The notes under the pieces were generated by a model that was not told the DNA's origin, searched no databases, and was given only the letters and a program-made list of their open reading frames with translations. DNA of 64,000 nt from Verrucomicrobiales bacterium (lineage in GTDB: Bacteria > Verrucomicrobiota > Verrucomicrobiia > Limisphaerales > J093): the NCBI GenBank assembly GCA_024233215.1, contig JACKPW010000007.1, forward strand, positions 62,001 through 126,000, written 5' to 3'. The translations under genes were made by a program, and so were the position numbers. Shown here in pieces: positions 1 through 8,882 of this stretch. Position 1 is the first letter of the stretch. Each line of letters starts with the position of its first letter.

Positions 1-749
1 CCCGGACCAGTGCCGAAATCAAGTCCCCCGAGGCCATCAAAATCGACCGCGACCGGACCGCTGAAGGTCGAGTTCCGCTCCGCGAAGACCCAGTAGGCCA
101 GCCCGGGGCTCATGGTGCTTGAGCTCTGGACCCCCTCCCATTTCCCGCTGGACGGGTCGAGGGTGAAGATCTTCGAAACGGGGTGTACGCCTCCGCTCTG
201 CCCGGCCGCCCCGAAGAACTCGCCCAACGTCGGGCTGCCCGAGATGCTGAAGCCGAGCAGGTTGTAACTACCGGGCGCCCAAGTCGGACGGAAGAACCGG
301 ACCTCGCCCGTGACGTCCTGCACAACGGCCGACCGGCCATCGTTGTGGACGAGGTAGGCCTGGTTCCCACGGATCCGGGTCAGCGTGTTACCCGAGGCCG
401 AGGTCCGATTCCAGACCACCCAACTCGCCTGGTTGAAGGTCGAACCCGGGTCGGAGATGAACTCCGCGGTGCCGACCGGTGCGACTGGCCGCGCGACGAC
501 GTCGATGTTCGGGTCCGCGAACACGTACTCGACCGGGCCAGCAAGGCCGGCGTCGTCGCCCGACGCGACCGTCGGGAAAACCTCGATCCAGACGGCGTTC
601 CAGCCGGACTGGAGCGTCAGGGTTTGCACATGTTCCGCCGCATCCCCTGCGGTTGCCAGGGCAAACTGAGCCAGCAAGGCAGCGAGCCCTCGGCAGAGAG
701 CGTTTCGAGTGGTTCTGGCGGACCGCTGGGGTGGTTTCCGGAGGATCAT
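1..749 (-). CDS. secreted protein, 5' part only (cut by window edge)
   Basis: An open frame on the minus strand runs from ATG at 749 to the window edge without a stop, giving about 249 residues. An in-frame TGA lies eight codons upstream, so the start is well bounded. The N-terminus has arginines followed by a hydrophobic stretch ending in ALATAGDAAEH, which reads as a Sec signal peptide. The mature part begins QTLTLQSGWNAVWIEV and is rich in Gly, Ser, Val and aromatic residues, like an extracellular beta-sandwich protein. No enzyme motif is visible and the C-terminal part lies outside the window, so no function is assigned. Such large secreted proteins are common in Verrucomicrobia and Planctomycetes (recollection, not tested). 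Confidence 0.7.
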   Translation of the reverse strand, partial: MILRKPPQRSARTTRNALCRGLAALLAQFALATAGDAAEHVQTLTLQSGWNAVWIEVFPTVASGDDAGLAGPVEYVFADPNIDVVARPVAPVGTAEFISDPGSTFNQASWVVWNRTSASGNTLTRIRGNQAYLVHNDGRSAVVQDVTGEVRFFRPTWAPGSYNLLGFSISGSPTLGEFFGAAGQSGGVHPVSKIFTLDPSSGKWEGVQSSSTMSPGLAYWVFAERNSTFSGPVAVDFDGLGGLDFGTGP

Positions 750-1072
750 GGTACTGCGGACTTTTCAGGAAAATGAACGGATCTTCTCGACGAGATCTGA
801 TGTCCCCCCGGATGGCCCGAGCCCTTCGCTGACGCGCGCGACCTCACCCGGTAGAGCTGACCAGTCCTTTCGCGGCGCCGCACCCGCCTTCCGGGGGCTC
901 GCTGAAAGGGCACCCGTCGCAGCGGGTTCGGGCAGGGCTCCGGTCGCGGCTTGGCAGGCCATTGGAGGTTCGTCGAGGATTACGTGATGCATTGCTGCGC
1001 TTAATACTTTACTTTCAATAGAGTCATAGAATCGGTGACGCCCTTCCATGGAAGTCCTTACGTAGATTCGGG

Positions 1073-1112
1073 TAGGTCTGAACACCTAGAATCGCCTCCG
1101 TAGGAACACCTA
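1073..1112. promoter_or_regulatory. paired TAGG/CCTA inverted repeats, possible operator
   Basis: The 414-nt region between the divergent genes (750-1163) holds two related dyads. The first has TAGGT at 1073-1077 and ACCTA at 1084-1088; the second has TAGG at 1101-1104 and CCTA at 1109-1112. The overlapping direct repeat GAACACCTAGA occurs at 1080-1090 and 1104-1114, 24 bp apart. A perfect 12-bp palindrome CTTCCATGGAAG lies at 1043-1054. Placed just upstream of a NarL-type sensor kinase gene, the dyads could bind its regulator. This is inference only. Confidence 0.35.
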
Positions 1113-1163
1113 GAGGCCGGGCCGGGCCTTTACGGAGGAAAGTCGGCCCCGCATAGTGGACTG

Positions 1164-3140
1164 GTGAACGGTGACGCCTGGAAGCGGATCATTTGGTGTC
1201 TCGTGCTGGCGGCTGGCACGAGCGCCGTTGTACGGGCGCAGGAGCGGCTCCCGATCATCTCGCCGTTTGAGCTGGGTTACTCGCTTCGGAACTGGACCAT
1301 GGTTGACGGATTGAAGGGGCCGTATGTCGCCGGCTTCGTGCAGGTGCGTGATGGCGCGCTGCTCTTTTCTGATAGCGAGGGTCTGATCCGCTACAACGGC
1401 ATCGAATTTGAGGACCTGATCGCAAGCGCAGAGCCGGACGTTCCCCGACGCAACATCCTGGCCATCCACGAGGATTCCGATGGGCGGATTTGGACGGCCG
1501 GCTTGCACGGGCAGGCGGTGCGGGAACCTGACGGCAGTTGGGTCGCCATCGGCAGCGACCGGGGCGGTCGTAATGGGGTGGGCAAGTTTGCGCACGGCCC
1601 TGATGGCCGCCTCTGGTGTGCGGTCAGTTCTCCCTCCCGCAGCCTCATGGTTAGCGTTCACGAAGACGGGCGCTTCCGCCCGGTGCTGGAGAAGCCCGTG
1701 TTGAGCGGCTATGTCCAGGAGATGGAGTTCGACCGGGAGGGCCGGCTGTGGCTGAGCGTGGCCACGCAGGGGGAGGGGCCGTCCGTGTATCGTTTCGACG
1801 GCAAGACACTTTTGCCTGAAGTGGCGGCGGAGTGGAGGATGGGGACGCTGTTTCGCAAGGAGGGGGACCTCAGGCTCTGGTTGGTCACGCCGCACGGCAT
1901 TCGGGTCCGGGACGGGGATGGCTGGCGTGAGGTGGTCGAGTTTTCCGACGCCCTGCCGGAAGGAAACGGCTTCAGCGCCTGCGTGGTGGACGGGGACGGT
2001 AACTACTGGATCGCCACGCGCTCGCTGGGCCTCTGGGTGTGCCAACCCGATGGCCGGGTGGGCCGGCTTCTCAGCGAGGAGGTCAAGTTCCCCAACCTGG
2101 TCCGGGACGTCTTCACGGGGCGGGACGGCACGGTTTGGTTCAATGGGGAGAACGGCTTGATCCAGCTGCGGCGGCAGCCGTTCACGCTCTGGCCGCAGCG
2201 CCAACGGCACCAGCGCGCTGCGATCCGGGCGATGGCCGAGGACGGACAGGAAACCCTGTGGTTCGGAGGCGTCGGCATTTACTCGCTGCGCGCCGGGGAG
2301 TTCGCAAGGCAGCATTGGCAGGACGACACGACCATCCCCAACATATACGGGATTCTGGGACGTCCGGAAGGCGGGGCGTGGTTCGTGACGGGGGGAAGTG
2401 GCCGCCTCGGGGTGGTGACGACAGATGAGCAACGGCTGATTGCCCGCCCCCCGAGGGGATTCTCCGGCCCGGTGCTCGACCTCGTCGAACATCACGGGGA
2501 TGTCTGGATTGCCGAGGCGGGGGGGCTGCTGCGCCTGCAAGACGGCGCGCTGGTGTCGGCTGGTCCAGAGGAATCGGCAGGCGACCGTCCGGAGTGTCTG
2601 GCTCTCGGACCGGACGGGGCACTCTACGCCGGCTTCCGCGCGAAGGGGCTGTTTTGTCTCGAGGACGGCGAGTGGGTGTTCGCTGGGCTGGACGGACGGG
2701 TGGGTGAGCTGGCCCTCGCTCCCGACCACAGGCTCTGGGCACGAAGGGGCGAGAACGAGCTATGCTGGCTCAGGGACGATGAGTGGCTCCGGGTCGACGC
2801 CGACGAAATGGGGATCGTTCCCGAGTTCAACATGGTTTGTTCCACAGAGGGGTCGATCTGGTTCCAAGGATTGCGAGGGCCGGTGATCCGCATCGATCGC
2901 GAGGCTGCCGAGGCCTGGCTGCAGGGAGACCGCACCGTTGACCTGAAACTCCGGACCTACGGGCGGGCGGAAGGACTGCCGGCTGAGCAGCATCCTTACG
3001 GTTCACGTAAACGCACCCTCATGGAAGACAGCCAGGGCCGCATCTGGGTCGCGACGGTACAGGGGTCAGCGCATGGCTGCCCTCCTACGAGGCCCGAAGT
3101 GCCGCCGAAGGGACCCACCACGAACCGATGCCGGTCCTGA
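1164..3140 (+). CDS. N-terminal piece of the sensor kinase: signal peptide and beta-propeller
   Basis: This is the open frame as it stands, 658 codons from GTG 1164. No better start lies upstream in frame. The first 25 residues form a signal peptide (WCLVLAAGTSAVVRAQ). The remainder carries propeller blades with recurring motifs such as EDSDGRIWTAG, DGDGNYWIATR and DSQGRIWVAT, the Reg_prop pattern of periplasmic sensors of polysaccharide-responsive kinases. The last 26 or so codons, after ATVQG, are out-of-frame sequence beyond the G-run frameshift at 3062-3065 and are not homologous protein. Confidence 0.75.
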   Translation: MNGDAWKRIIWCLVLAAGTSAVVRAQERLPIISPFELGYSLRNWTMVDGLKGPYVAGFVQVRDGALLFSDSEGLIRYNGIEFEDLIASAEPDVPRRNILAIHEDSDGRIWTAGLHGQAVREPDGSWVAIGSDRGGRNGVGKFAHGPDGRLWCAVSSPSRSLMVSVHEDGRFRPVLEKPVLSGYVQEMEFDREGRLWLSVATQGEGPSVYRFDGKTLLPEVAAEWRMGTLFRKEGDLRLWLVTPHGIRVRDGDGWREVVEFSDALPEGNGFSACVVDGDGNYWIATRSLGLWVCQPDGRVGRLLSEEVKFPNLVRDVFTGRDGTVWFNGENGLIQLRRQPFTLWPQRQRHQRAAIRAMAEDGQETLWFGGVGIYSLRAGEFARQHWQDDTTIPNIYGILGRPEGGAWFVTGGSGRLGVVTTDEQRLIARPPRGFSGPVLDLVEHHGDVWIAEAGGLLRLQDGALVSAGPEESAGDRPECLALGPDGALYAGFRAKGLFCLEDGEWVFAGLDGRVGELALAPDHRLWARRGENELCWLRDDEWLRVDADEMGIVPEFNMVCSTEGSIWFQGLRGPVIRIDREAAEAWLQGDRTVDLKLRTYGRAEGLPAEQHPYGSRKRTLMEDSQGRIWVATVQGSAHGCPPTRPEVPPKGPTTNRCRS

Positions 3141-3281
3141 TCGAGCAAGTGCTGCTCGATGACCAGCGAGTGCTCAAGCCCAACGGCAGGGTGACGGTGA
3201 TGCCCGACAAGCATCGGCTGGAGATCCGTTACGCCGGCCTCGATCTCGCGAGCCCGGAGAGCGTCCAATACCGCTATCGCA

Positions 3282-4223
3282 TTGAAGGATACCAGGACGA
3301 ATGGGTCGACGTCGGGAACCGCCATACGGCTTACCTGCAACGTGTTCCGCCCGGATCTTACCGGTTTCAGGTCATCGCCGCAAACCGCCACGGAGTGTGG
3401 AACGAGGCCGGTGCCGCGCTCGCCATCGTCGTGCTGCCTCACTGGTGGGGAACATTGGTGGTTCCGCTTCGGAACTCCGGCCGCCTTGCTCGCTGCGTTG
3501 TCGGGGTGGGCGTCTCGCCAGGTCCGGCGCGCCAGGCGGCGTGTGCTCGATCGCGCCCGTCTCCAAGAGGAGTTTTCCCGCGGACTGATCGAGGCCCAGG
3601 AATCCGAGCGGGCACGCCTCGCGGGCGAACTCCATGATGACCTTGGCCAGGATCTCCTCGTCATGAAGAGCCGCATTGACCTCGCCCGGCGGCGTTCGAG
3701 CTCCGAGGCCGAGCAGGACATGCTTCTGCAGTTGTCCGAATCGGCCGCAGAGGTCCTCCAAAAGACGCGCGCCCTCTCCCACCAGCTTCGTCCGCTCCAT
3801 CTCGATCACCTCGGGCTCGGCGTCTGTGTTTCCAGCCTCGTGAAGGAGGTGGCCGAGGCGTCGCAATTGGAGTTCGAAGTGGAGGCCGACGACGTTCAGG
3901 GAGGACTTTCTCCCGAGGGCGAGGTCGCGCTGTTTCGGATGCTTCAGGAGTCCCTCAACAACATCGTCAAGCACGCCGCGGCCAGCTCGGTAAAGGTCGA
4001 ACTGCGCCACCACGAACGTTCCGTGACCCTGACCGTGCAGGACGATGGTCGTGGGCTTCCCCCGGAGACGCCGACGCCCGGTGCGAAGCATCCTGGACAT
4101 GGTCTCCATGCGATGAAGGAACGGTGCGCGCTGGTTGGCGGAACCATGACCGTGAAGTCCACGCGTGGGATGGGAACGCTTGTCCTCATAGAGGTGCCGC
4201 TCTCGACGCCGAGGAAGGCCTGA
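3282..4223 (+). CDS. C-terminal piece of the sensor kinase: HisKA_3 and HATPase domains
   Basis: Genuine kinase sequence in this frame begins near 3451 (HWWFRFGTPAALLAAL); the preceding codons from ATG 3282 are out of frame. After the membrane stretch come a basic linker, the HisKA_3 H box with the phospho-accepting His in ELHDDLGQ, an N box (QESLNNIVKHA), G1 (DDGRG) and a G2-like GHGLHAMKER. This is the NarX/DegS class of kinase. The Y_Y_Y domain lies in another frame (ATG 3128, to about 3450), so as sequenced the kinase would be made without its sensor. Confidence 0.7.
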   Translation: MKDTRTNGSTSGTAIRLTCNVFRPDLTGFRSSPQTATECGTRPVPRSPSSCCLTGGEHWWFRFGTPAALLAALSGWASRQVRRARRRVLDRARLQEEFSRGLIEAQESERARLAGELHDDLGQDLLVMKSRIDLARRRSSSEAEQDMLLQLSESAAEVLQKTRALSHQLRPLHLDHLGLGVCVSSLVKEVAEASQLEFEVEADDVQGGLSPEGEVALFRMLQESLNNIVKHAAASSVKVELRHHERSVTLTVQDDGRGLPPETPTPGAKHPGHGLHAMKERCALVGGTMTVKSTRGMGTLVLIEVPLSTPRKA

Positions 4224-4250
4224 CGGGGGTGGTCGGTCTGTGTCGCCCGG

Positions 4251-4898
4251 CTACAGGTGCGACTTATTGTGGAAGGCGAACTTCAGCAGACTGTGGCTGC
4301 CGCTGAGGCCAAGTTTGCTGCTGATGTTATGGCGGTGGCTTTCCACGGTTCTGGCGCTGATCCCAAGCGCATCCGCGATCTCCTTGCTGGTTTTGTCCTC
4401 CGCGATCTGTCTGAGGATACGCCGCTCCGCCGGGGTGAGTTGCTCCAAGCCCGGCCTTTCTTTCCGAAGCCCGGTCTTTTGACGGTTCCGTCGGAGGAGG
4501 AAATCCCCGACCGACGGGCTAATGTACGTGCGCCCCGAAGCAACGACCCGGATGGCCTGAAGCACCTCGTCGACCGCATTCTCCTTGAGTACGTAGCCCA
4601 AGACACCGAGATCGATGGCCTCGTTGAAGAGGGCCTCGTCCTCATGCATGGTCAGGAGGACGACCTTGGTGTGCGCCTCCTGCTCCCCCAATGCCCGCGC
4701 GATCTCGAGCCCGCTCATCCCCGGCATGTCCACATCCAGAATCGCGATGTCCGGTTTGAGGGCGAGGATTTGTTCGAGCGCTTCGTTGCCGGCGGACGCC
4801 TGGCCGACCAGGCGCACGTCGTCCTCCTCGCCCATGATCTCACAAAGGCCGCGCCGGAAGATCGGGTGGTCGTCAGCGGCAAAGACGGAAACGCTCAT
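4251..4898 (-). CDS. NarL/FixJ-family response regulator
   Basis: A 215-aa receiver plus LuxR-type HTH regulator. The frame is open to 5246, but homology starts at MSVSVFAADDHPIFRRGL, so ATG 4898 is chosen. Acidic pocket residues D9 and D10 and the phospho-acceptor D55 (AILDVDMPG) are present, as are the Thr in LLTMHED and the Lys in YVLKENA. The C-terminus has LTPAERRILRQIAEDKTSKEIA and the recognition helix ARTVESHRHNI. It faces the frameshifted HisKA_3 kinase tail to tail with a 27-nt gap and is its probable partner. No clear Shine-Dalgarno sequence precedes the start. Confidence 0.9.
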   Translation of the reverse strand: MSVSVFAADDHPIFRRGLCEIMGEEDDVRLVGQASAGNEALEQILALKPDIAILDVDMPGMSGLEIARALGEQEAHTKVVLLTMHEDEALFNEAIDLGVLGYVLKENAVDEVLQAIRVVASGRTYISPSVGDFLLRRNRQKTGLRKERPGLEQLTPAERRILRQIAEDKTSKEIADALGISARTVESHRHNISSKLGLSGSHSLLKFAFHNKSHL

Positions 4899-5109
4899 AG
4901 TGCTCTGGCGGAGTATTTCTGGATCCCGGCGGAGGACGAGCCAAAACGGCTCTCGCCCCGGTTCCCGCCTGATCTCGGGCCGGTCGTGGGTGCAGGTCTG
5001 GACACGAAAGGGTCCCTCGGGGCTGCCGCGGGGCTTGACGACGGTGACGCGCGGAGCGGCAACATCCCATTGTCGCCAGGTTCCCGGAGGGCGCTGAGCG
5101 GTTGATGAG

Positions 5110-5288
5110 TGACCCCGGACACGACGCGATTTCCAAACACTTTTCGGCATTAAACGATACTTAGATCGTATATCTAACTTATTGGTGTCGTTGGTATAAA
5201 GTCGTCGTGTAAAATCGGTGCTGGACAATCGGATGATGAAGTCCAATAGTAACGGCGCAGTTGATACCGCCCGGTCTGGAGGCCCAAG
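5110..5288 (+). promoter_or_regulatory. AT-rich promoter region between regulator and Sel1 gene
   Basis: The 390-nt divergent gap 4899-5288 contains no gene. Its right half (5130-5220) is markedly more AT-rich than the surroundings. It contains an ACGAT/ATCGT dyad (5154-5158 and 5165-5169) and a TATAAA at about 5195, plausible as promoter elements. A GGAGG ribosome-binding site sits at 5278-5282, 6 nt before the ATG at 5289. The left half (4899-5110) is GC-rich and shows nothing recognisable. Confidence 0.4.
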
Positions 5289-6095
5289 ATGACAGACTCC
5301 CTCTTAGAGCAAACGCTTGCCGAAGCCCAGCAAGGATGTGCCGAGGCACAGTATGCCCTCTACGCGCGTTATGAGTACGGCGAAGAGGTGAGAAAGGATG
5401 GCAAGCAGGCCTTCAAATGGCTGTTCAAAGCGGCTCTTCAGGGACATCCCGCCGCGGAATTCGAGGTGGGACGCCGATTCCTGACGGGTGCCGGCATCGT
5501 GCAGGACACCGCGGAAGCGGCCCACTGGTTTCAGCGATCAGCGGAGCGAGGACATCCCCAGGCCCAATTCGAACTCAGCCGGTTGTATCTCGCAGGGTCG
5601 GGCGTGCCACGAAGTGAGCAAGCCGCGATGAGGTGGCTGCAAAAAGCAGCCAAAGGGGGATATGCCGAGGCGCAGGCGGACCTTGGAATGGCCCACATGT
5701 GGGGCGTCGGAGGGATCGCCGAGGATGCCAGGCTGGCGGCGGACTGGCTCCGCAAGGCGGCGCGCCAGGGGCACGCAAGGGCGCGGTTCACCCTCTTCCG
5801 ATGGCACTTGGAAGACGCGATGCTCAAAGGGGATCGCACGGAAACAATTGTCTGGCTGCGCGACACGGAGAATCTCGAGGAAGCGTTGGAAGGGACCGAC
5901 CTTCAGGCACCCATCGAGGCAGGCACGCTCGCCCCACGCAATATCACCGAGGCGATCCGCTGGTGCCGGACCGCTGCCTATTATGGTTCAGGAGTCACGC
6001 GACGGCCGGTTCCTCCCCCCGACGAATGCCAACCGCGGGCCAGCCACGCCTCCGAACCCGCTTGTGACAGTCCGGTGGCCGTGGCCGCGCAGTAA
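5289..6095 (+). CDS. Sel1-like repeat protein
   Basis: A 268-aa protein built of Sel1-type helical repeats (about 36 residues each) over residues 10-200. Typical units are AEAQYALYARYEYGEEV, DTAEAAHWFQRSAERGHPQAQ and EQAAMRWLQKAAKGGYAEAQ. No signal peptide or membrane segment is seen, so it is probably a cytoplasmic adaptor. The last 60 residues leave the repeat pattern, with one partial repeat (NITEAIRWCRTAAYYGSG), and end in a Pro/Ala-rich tail. GGAGG at 5278-5282 supports the start. Sel1 proteins mediate protein-protein contacts; the partner cannot be inferred from the neighbours. Confidence 0.85.
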   Translation: MTDSLLEQTLAEAQQGCAEAQYALYARYEYGEEVRKDGKQAFKWLFKAALQGHPAAEFEVGRRFLTGAGIVQDTAEAAHWFQRSAERGHPQAQFELSRLYLAGSGVPRSEQAAMRWLQKAAKGGYAEAQADLGMAHMWGVGGIAEDARLAADWLRKAARQGHARARFTLFRWHLEDAMLKGDRTETIVWLRDTENLEEALEGTDLQAPIEAGTLAPRNITEAIRWCRTAAYYGSGVTRRPVPPPDECQPRASHASEPACDSPVAVAAQ

Positions 6096-6360
6096 AGGGG
6101 GTCGTCCCGCCCTCCCCTCCAATCGGCCCGTTGGGCGGCGATACCGGAGACCGGAGTTGCCGATCAGCAAGCCCTCCTGCGCCTGAGCTGGAAGGGTCGG
6201 ATTCGAAGCCACCCTCGTCGCTTTCTTTGGCTGTTCCACGTAGCTGACGGGTCCAGGGACCCGCCACGGCATGGGCTGCTCCGGAGGTTCAATTCCAAAC
6301 GATCCCCTCCGGCACGCCGTCTTGTAATCCCCTTCGTGAGCGGTCAGGCTCGCTCAAGTC

Positions 6361-7914
6361 GTGCGAGTCCAACTCCAGCAGACCGGGGAATCGCTCGTGC
6401 TGCAGCCGGACCAGCAACTCGGCAGCGGCGGCGAGGCACGCATCTTTGCCCTGCCCGACGATCCCCACCGCGTCGCCAAGCTCTGGCACAAGCCGACGGA
6501 GGAACGCGCCAGCAAACTCCGGACCATGCTCGCTAATCCACCGGTGGATCCCATGGCCGGTCAGGGCCATGTCGCCATCGCCTGGCCCTCCGACCTGATG
6601 CTGCTGACGAATCCCGCCGCACGGGTGGTCGGTTTCGTGATGCCCCGGGTCATGTCGATGCTCCCGATCATCGACTTCTTCAATCCGAAGACCCGGATCC
6701 AGCGCAGCCCCCTGTTCACCTGGTTCTATCTGCATCGCACCGCGCGGAACCTGGTCATCGCCATCCGCGCCCTGCACGAACGCGGCTACGTGGTCGGCGA
6801 CCTGAACGAATCGAACATCCTCGTCGCCGAGACCGCCCTGGTCACGCTGGTGGACACGGATTCCTTTCAGGTCTGGGACGCGGCGACGGGCACGCTGCAT
6901 CGCTGCCGGGTGGGGCGCCCGGAATTCACGCCGCCGGAAATGCAGGGACATTCCTTTGCGCGGGTGAACCGGGAACCGGCGCAGGACCTCTTCGGCGTGG
7001 GCACGCTGGTGTTCCAGTTGCTGATGGAAGGGACCCATCCGTTTGCCGGCGTGTTTCACGGACAGGGTGAGGCACCGATTTTCGCCGAGCGGATCGCCGC
7101 GGGGCATTTCCCCCACACCGGCAGCGCCTCCGTGCCCTACTCCCCGGGTCCCGCCGCGCCGAAATTCGGCTGGCTGCACCCGGTCCTGCAGGACCTCTTC
7201 GTGCGCTGTTTCTGCGACGGCCATGCGGCCCCATCGCGCCGGCCCGACACGGTGAGCTGGCAGTACGGTCTGGAGGAGGCGGAGGCGGCGCTGGTGTCCT
7301 GCCACGACAACGCGCAGCACGTCTTCAGCAACCACCTGCCCGCCTGTCCCTGGTGCGAACGCAGGGAACTCCTCGGCGGCCGGGATCCGTTTCCCAGCAT
7401 CGACGCGGTCCAACGCAAGCAACACCTGAAGCCCGCACCCCGGCGCAAACGCACCCTGCCTCCGCACGCCGGTTACCGTTCCCAACGCCCACAGACCGGG
7501 CCCTGGAAGTCGGTGTTCACCTTCCCGACCTCCGGCCAGGCAAAGCCTCCCACTCCTCCGCCGATCCCCAGGGTGACCGTTTCCCGCCCCCAGCCCCGCA
7601 CCTGGCGCTCCCGACGCTCCTTGCATCCGCTCACCCCCGACCAGGTGGATGCCCTGCGACAGGCCTTTGGGGCGCTGCGTCGCAACGACTGGGCGTGGGC
7701 GGGCTTCATCGTGTCGCTGTTCAGCGCCTTGCTGCTGATGCAACCCGGTCCGCGGACCACGTCGAAGGTCCTGGCGCTGGCGGCCGTCCTGCTGGGGGTG
7801 CTGGGCGAATGGAAGGCCGCCAGTTGGCAATGTGCCGGGCGCGGCCGGGGTTATGCCTGGACCGCGATCCTGCTGGGGGCGGCGGTGCTCTTCCTGGCGT
7901 CGCTGCTTTCGTGA
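6361..7914 (+). CDS. YegI-like protein kinase with C-terminal membrane segments
   Basis: 517 aa from GTG 6361. The N-terminal 300 residues are a protein-kinase fold of the YegI (COG4248) type: glycine loop GSGGEARIFA (21-30), ATP-binding Lys in VAKLWH (K40), catalytic loop YVVGDLNESNIL (D147, N152) and the metal-binding DFG-equivalent LVDTDSF (D165). A CPWCERRE cysteine pair follows near residue 340, then a Pro/Arg-rich linker and three hydrophobic segments (GFIVSLFSALLLM, VLALAAVLLGVLG, AILLGAAVLFLASLL). YegI-type kinases usually sit with a TerY-like vWA protein and a PP2C phosphatase; neither is next to this gene. Downstream are a TPR protein and a PilT ATPase. Confidence 0.8.
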   Translation: MRVQLQQTGESLVLQPDQQLGSGGEARIFALPDDPHRVAKLWHKPTEERASKLRTMLANPPVDPMAGQGHVAIAWPSDLMLLTNPAARVVGFVMPRVMSMLPIIDFFNPKTRIQRSPLFTWFYLHRTARNLVIAIRALHERGYVVGDLNESNILVAETALVTLVDTDSFQVWDAATGTLHRCRVGRPEFTPPEMQGHSFARVNREPAQDLFGVGTLVFQLLMEGTHPFAGVFHGQGEAPIFAERIAAGHFPHTGSASVPYSPGPAAPKFGWLHPVLQDLFVRCFCDGHAAPSRRPDTVSWQYGLEEAEAALVSCHDNAQHVFSNHLPACPWCERRELLGGRDPFPSIDAVQRKQHLKPAPRRKRTLPPHAGYRSQRPQTGPWKSVFTFPTSGQAKPPTPPPIPRVTVSRPQPRTWRSRRSLHPLTPDQVDALRQAFGALRRNDWAWAGFIVSLFSALLLMQPGPRTTSKVLALAAVLLGVLGEWKAASWQCAGRGRGYAWTAILLGAAVLFLASLLS

Positions 7915-7960
7915 GGAGCATCCGCACGTGAGGGTTCCGACGCAGCCCGGTCAAAAGAAA

Positions 7961-7984
7961 CGGCGGCAGGTCGGACCTCCGCCG
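7961..7984. other. strong hairpin after the kinase gene
   Basis: CGGCGG and AGGT (7961-7971, one bulged C) pair with ACCT and CCGCCG (7975-7984) around a 3-nt loop, 47 nt past the kinase stop. No T tract follows on the plus strand, so termination is not certain. The rest of the 182-nt gap shows nothing. Confidence 0.4.
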
Positions 7985-8096
7985 CGAACAACCGAACGAT
8001 GAAAGTAGCTGACGGACGAACCCCGGCGGAGCACAGTGCCACTGTCACCATGCTCAACCACGGCCAGATCAAGAGAGCTGAAACGACTCGGAAACC

Positions 8097-8882
8097 ATGA
8101 GCCGATTCAGCCATCTGGAATTCAACCAACCGCTGGAGGAGGAGTTCCACGAATCCATCCCCGGCAGCCTGGACCCGGGTCGCTGGCTGGCCGAAGCGGA
8201 TGCCGCGTTTCGGAGCGGCGATTTCGAACGGGCACTCCGCCGCTACGCGCAAATGCTGGAGGAGGAACCGCTGTGTGTTCCCGCCTGGATTGGCCAGGCA
8301 CAGATGCTCATTGAACTCGACGAGCATGAGGAAGCCCGGCTCTGGGCCGAGAAGGGCCTGGAAAGGCTGCCTGCCGAACCCGGTCTGATGGCAGCCCGGG
8401 CGGTTGCGCTGGCGCGGCTTGGGGACACCGAAGGCGCGCGCGTTTTCTCGGACAACGCGGCCGAGGCGCGCGGGGAATCCCCCTACGTCTGGCTCGCCCG
8501 GGGCGAGGTCTTGCTGATCCGACGCGAAACGCCCTCCGATTACTGCTTCGACCGCGCGGTCACCCTGGGCGGCGGGGACTGGCTTTGGCCCTGGCTGGTG
8601 GCGCGGGCGCTGCATTTTCACGGGCGTTTTGCGGCGGCCCTGAAACGGACGCAGGCAGCACTGGCGGTCGCCCCGGCTGAGCCGGTGGTCTGGCTGCAAC
8701 TGGCGCTTTGCCAGGACGGGATGGGGCTGGGTGCGCACGCGGCGCATTCCCTGGCACAGGCGCGGGAGTTGAGTCCCCGCTGTCCGGAACTGGACCGGGT
8801 GACCCGCAGACTCGCAGACGCCGGCGGGTGGAGCCGGCTCAAGCGGCGGGTGCGCGGTTGGTTGGGGGCGGGAACATCATGA
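8097..8882 (+). CDS. TPR-repeat protein
   Basis: 261 aa, cytoplasmic, with tetratricopeptide-like helices over residues 28-240 (AEADAAFRSGDFERALRRYAQ, GQAQMLIELDEHEEARLWAEKG, ARALHFHGRFAAALKRTQAA). No signal peptide is seen. Its stop overlaps the start of the PilT-like ATPase by 4 nt (ATGA, 8879-8882), so the two are translationally coupled and probably act together, perhaps as a pilus-motor accessory. The C-terminus is basic (SRLKRRVRGWLG). No specific family is recognised beyond TPR. Confidence 0.85.
   Translation: MSRFSHLEFNQPLEEEFHESIPGSLDPGRWLAEADAAFRSGDFERALRRYAQMLEEEPLCVPAWIGQAQMLIELDEHEEARLWAEKGLERLPAEPGLMAARAVALARLGDTEGARVFSDNAAEARGESPYVWLARGEVLLIRRETPSDYCFDRAVTLGGGDWLWPWLVARALHFHGRFAAALKRTQAALAVAPAEPVVWLQLALCQDGMGLGAHAAHSLAQARELSPRCPELDRVTRRLADAGGWSRLKRRVRGWLGAGTS

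Larger units (their letters stand above)
1164..4223 (+). pseudogene. propeller/Y_Y_Y sensor histidine kinase, broken by two compensating frameshifts
   Basis: Read across three frame segments, this locus encodes one hybrid sensor. It has a signal peptide (GTG start at 1164), a long beta-propeller sensor region with repeated WxxGxxGL-like strands, a Y_Y_Y domain (about 3130-3440), the WWFR sequence before a short membrane segment, a HisKA_3 dimerisation box (ERARLAGELHDDLGQD) and an HATPase domain (N box ESLNNIVKHA, G1 DDGRG). The frame is lost at the G run 3062-3065: one more G would join ATVQG to VSAWLPSYEAR. It is regained at the G run 3447-3450: one fewer G would give LPHWWEHWWFRFG. Both are homopolymer indels, so sequencing error is as likely as real decay. 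The cognate NarL-type regulator is convergent at 4251-4898. Confidence 0.75.

Noticed and set aside
1110..2729. 539-codon open frame on the minus strand
   Set aside because: Antisense to the propeller sensor; composition is typical of shadow frames in GC-rich DNA (Pro/Arg/His-rich, no motifs), while the plus frame has clear domains.
1164..4223. Programmed ribosomal frameshifting in the sensor kinase
   Set aside because: Two events in opposite directions at plain G runs without a slippery heptamer and pseudoknot would be required; indel error or mutation is simpler.
4899..5246. N-terminal extension of the NarL-type regulator
   Set aside because: The added 116 residues show no homology and run through an AT-rich promoter-like region; the receiver domain starts at 4898.
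6180..6240. T-arm-like TTCGAATCC on the minus strand, possible tRNA
   Set aside because: The flanking bases do not form the T stem and no acceptor, D or anticodon arms can be drawn.
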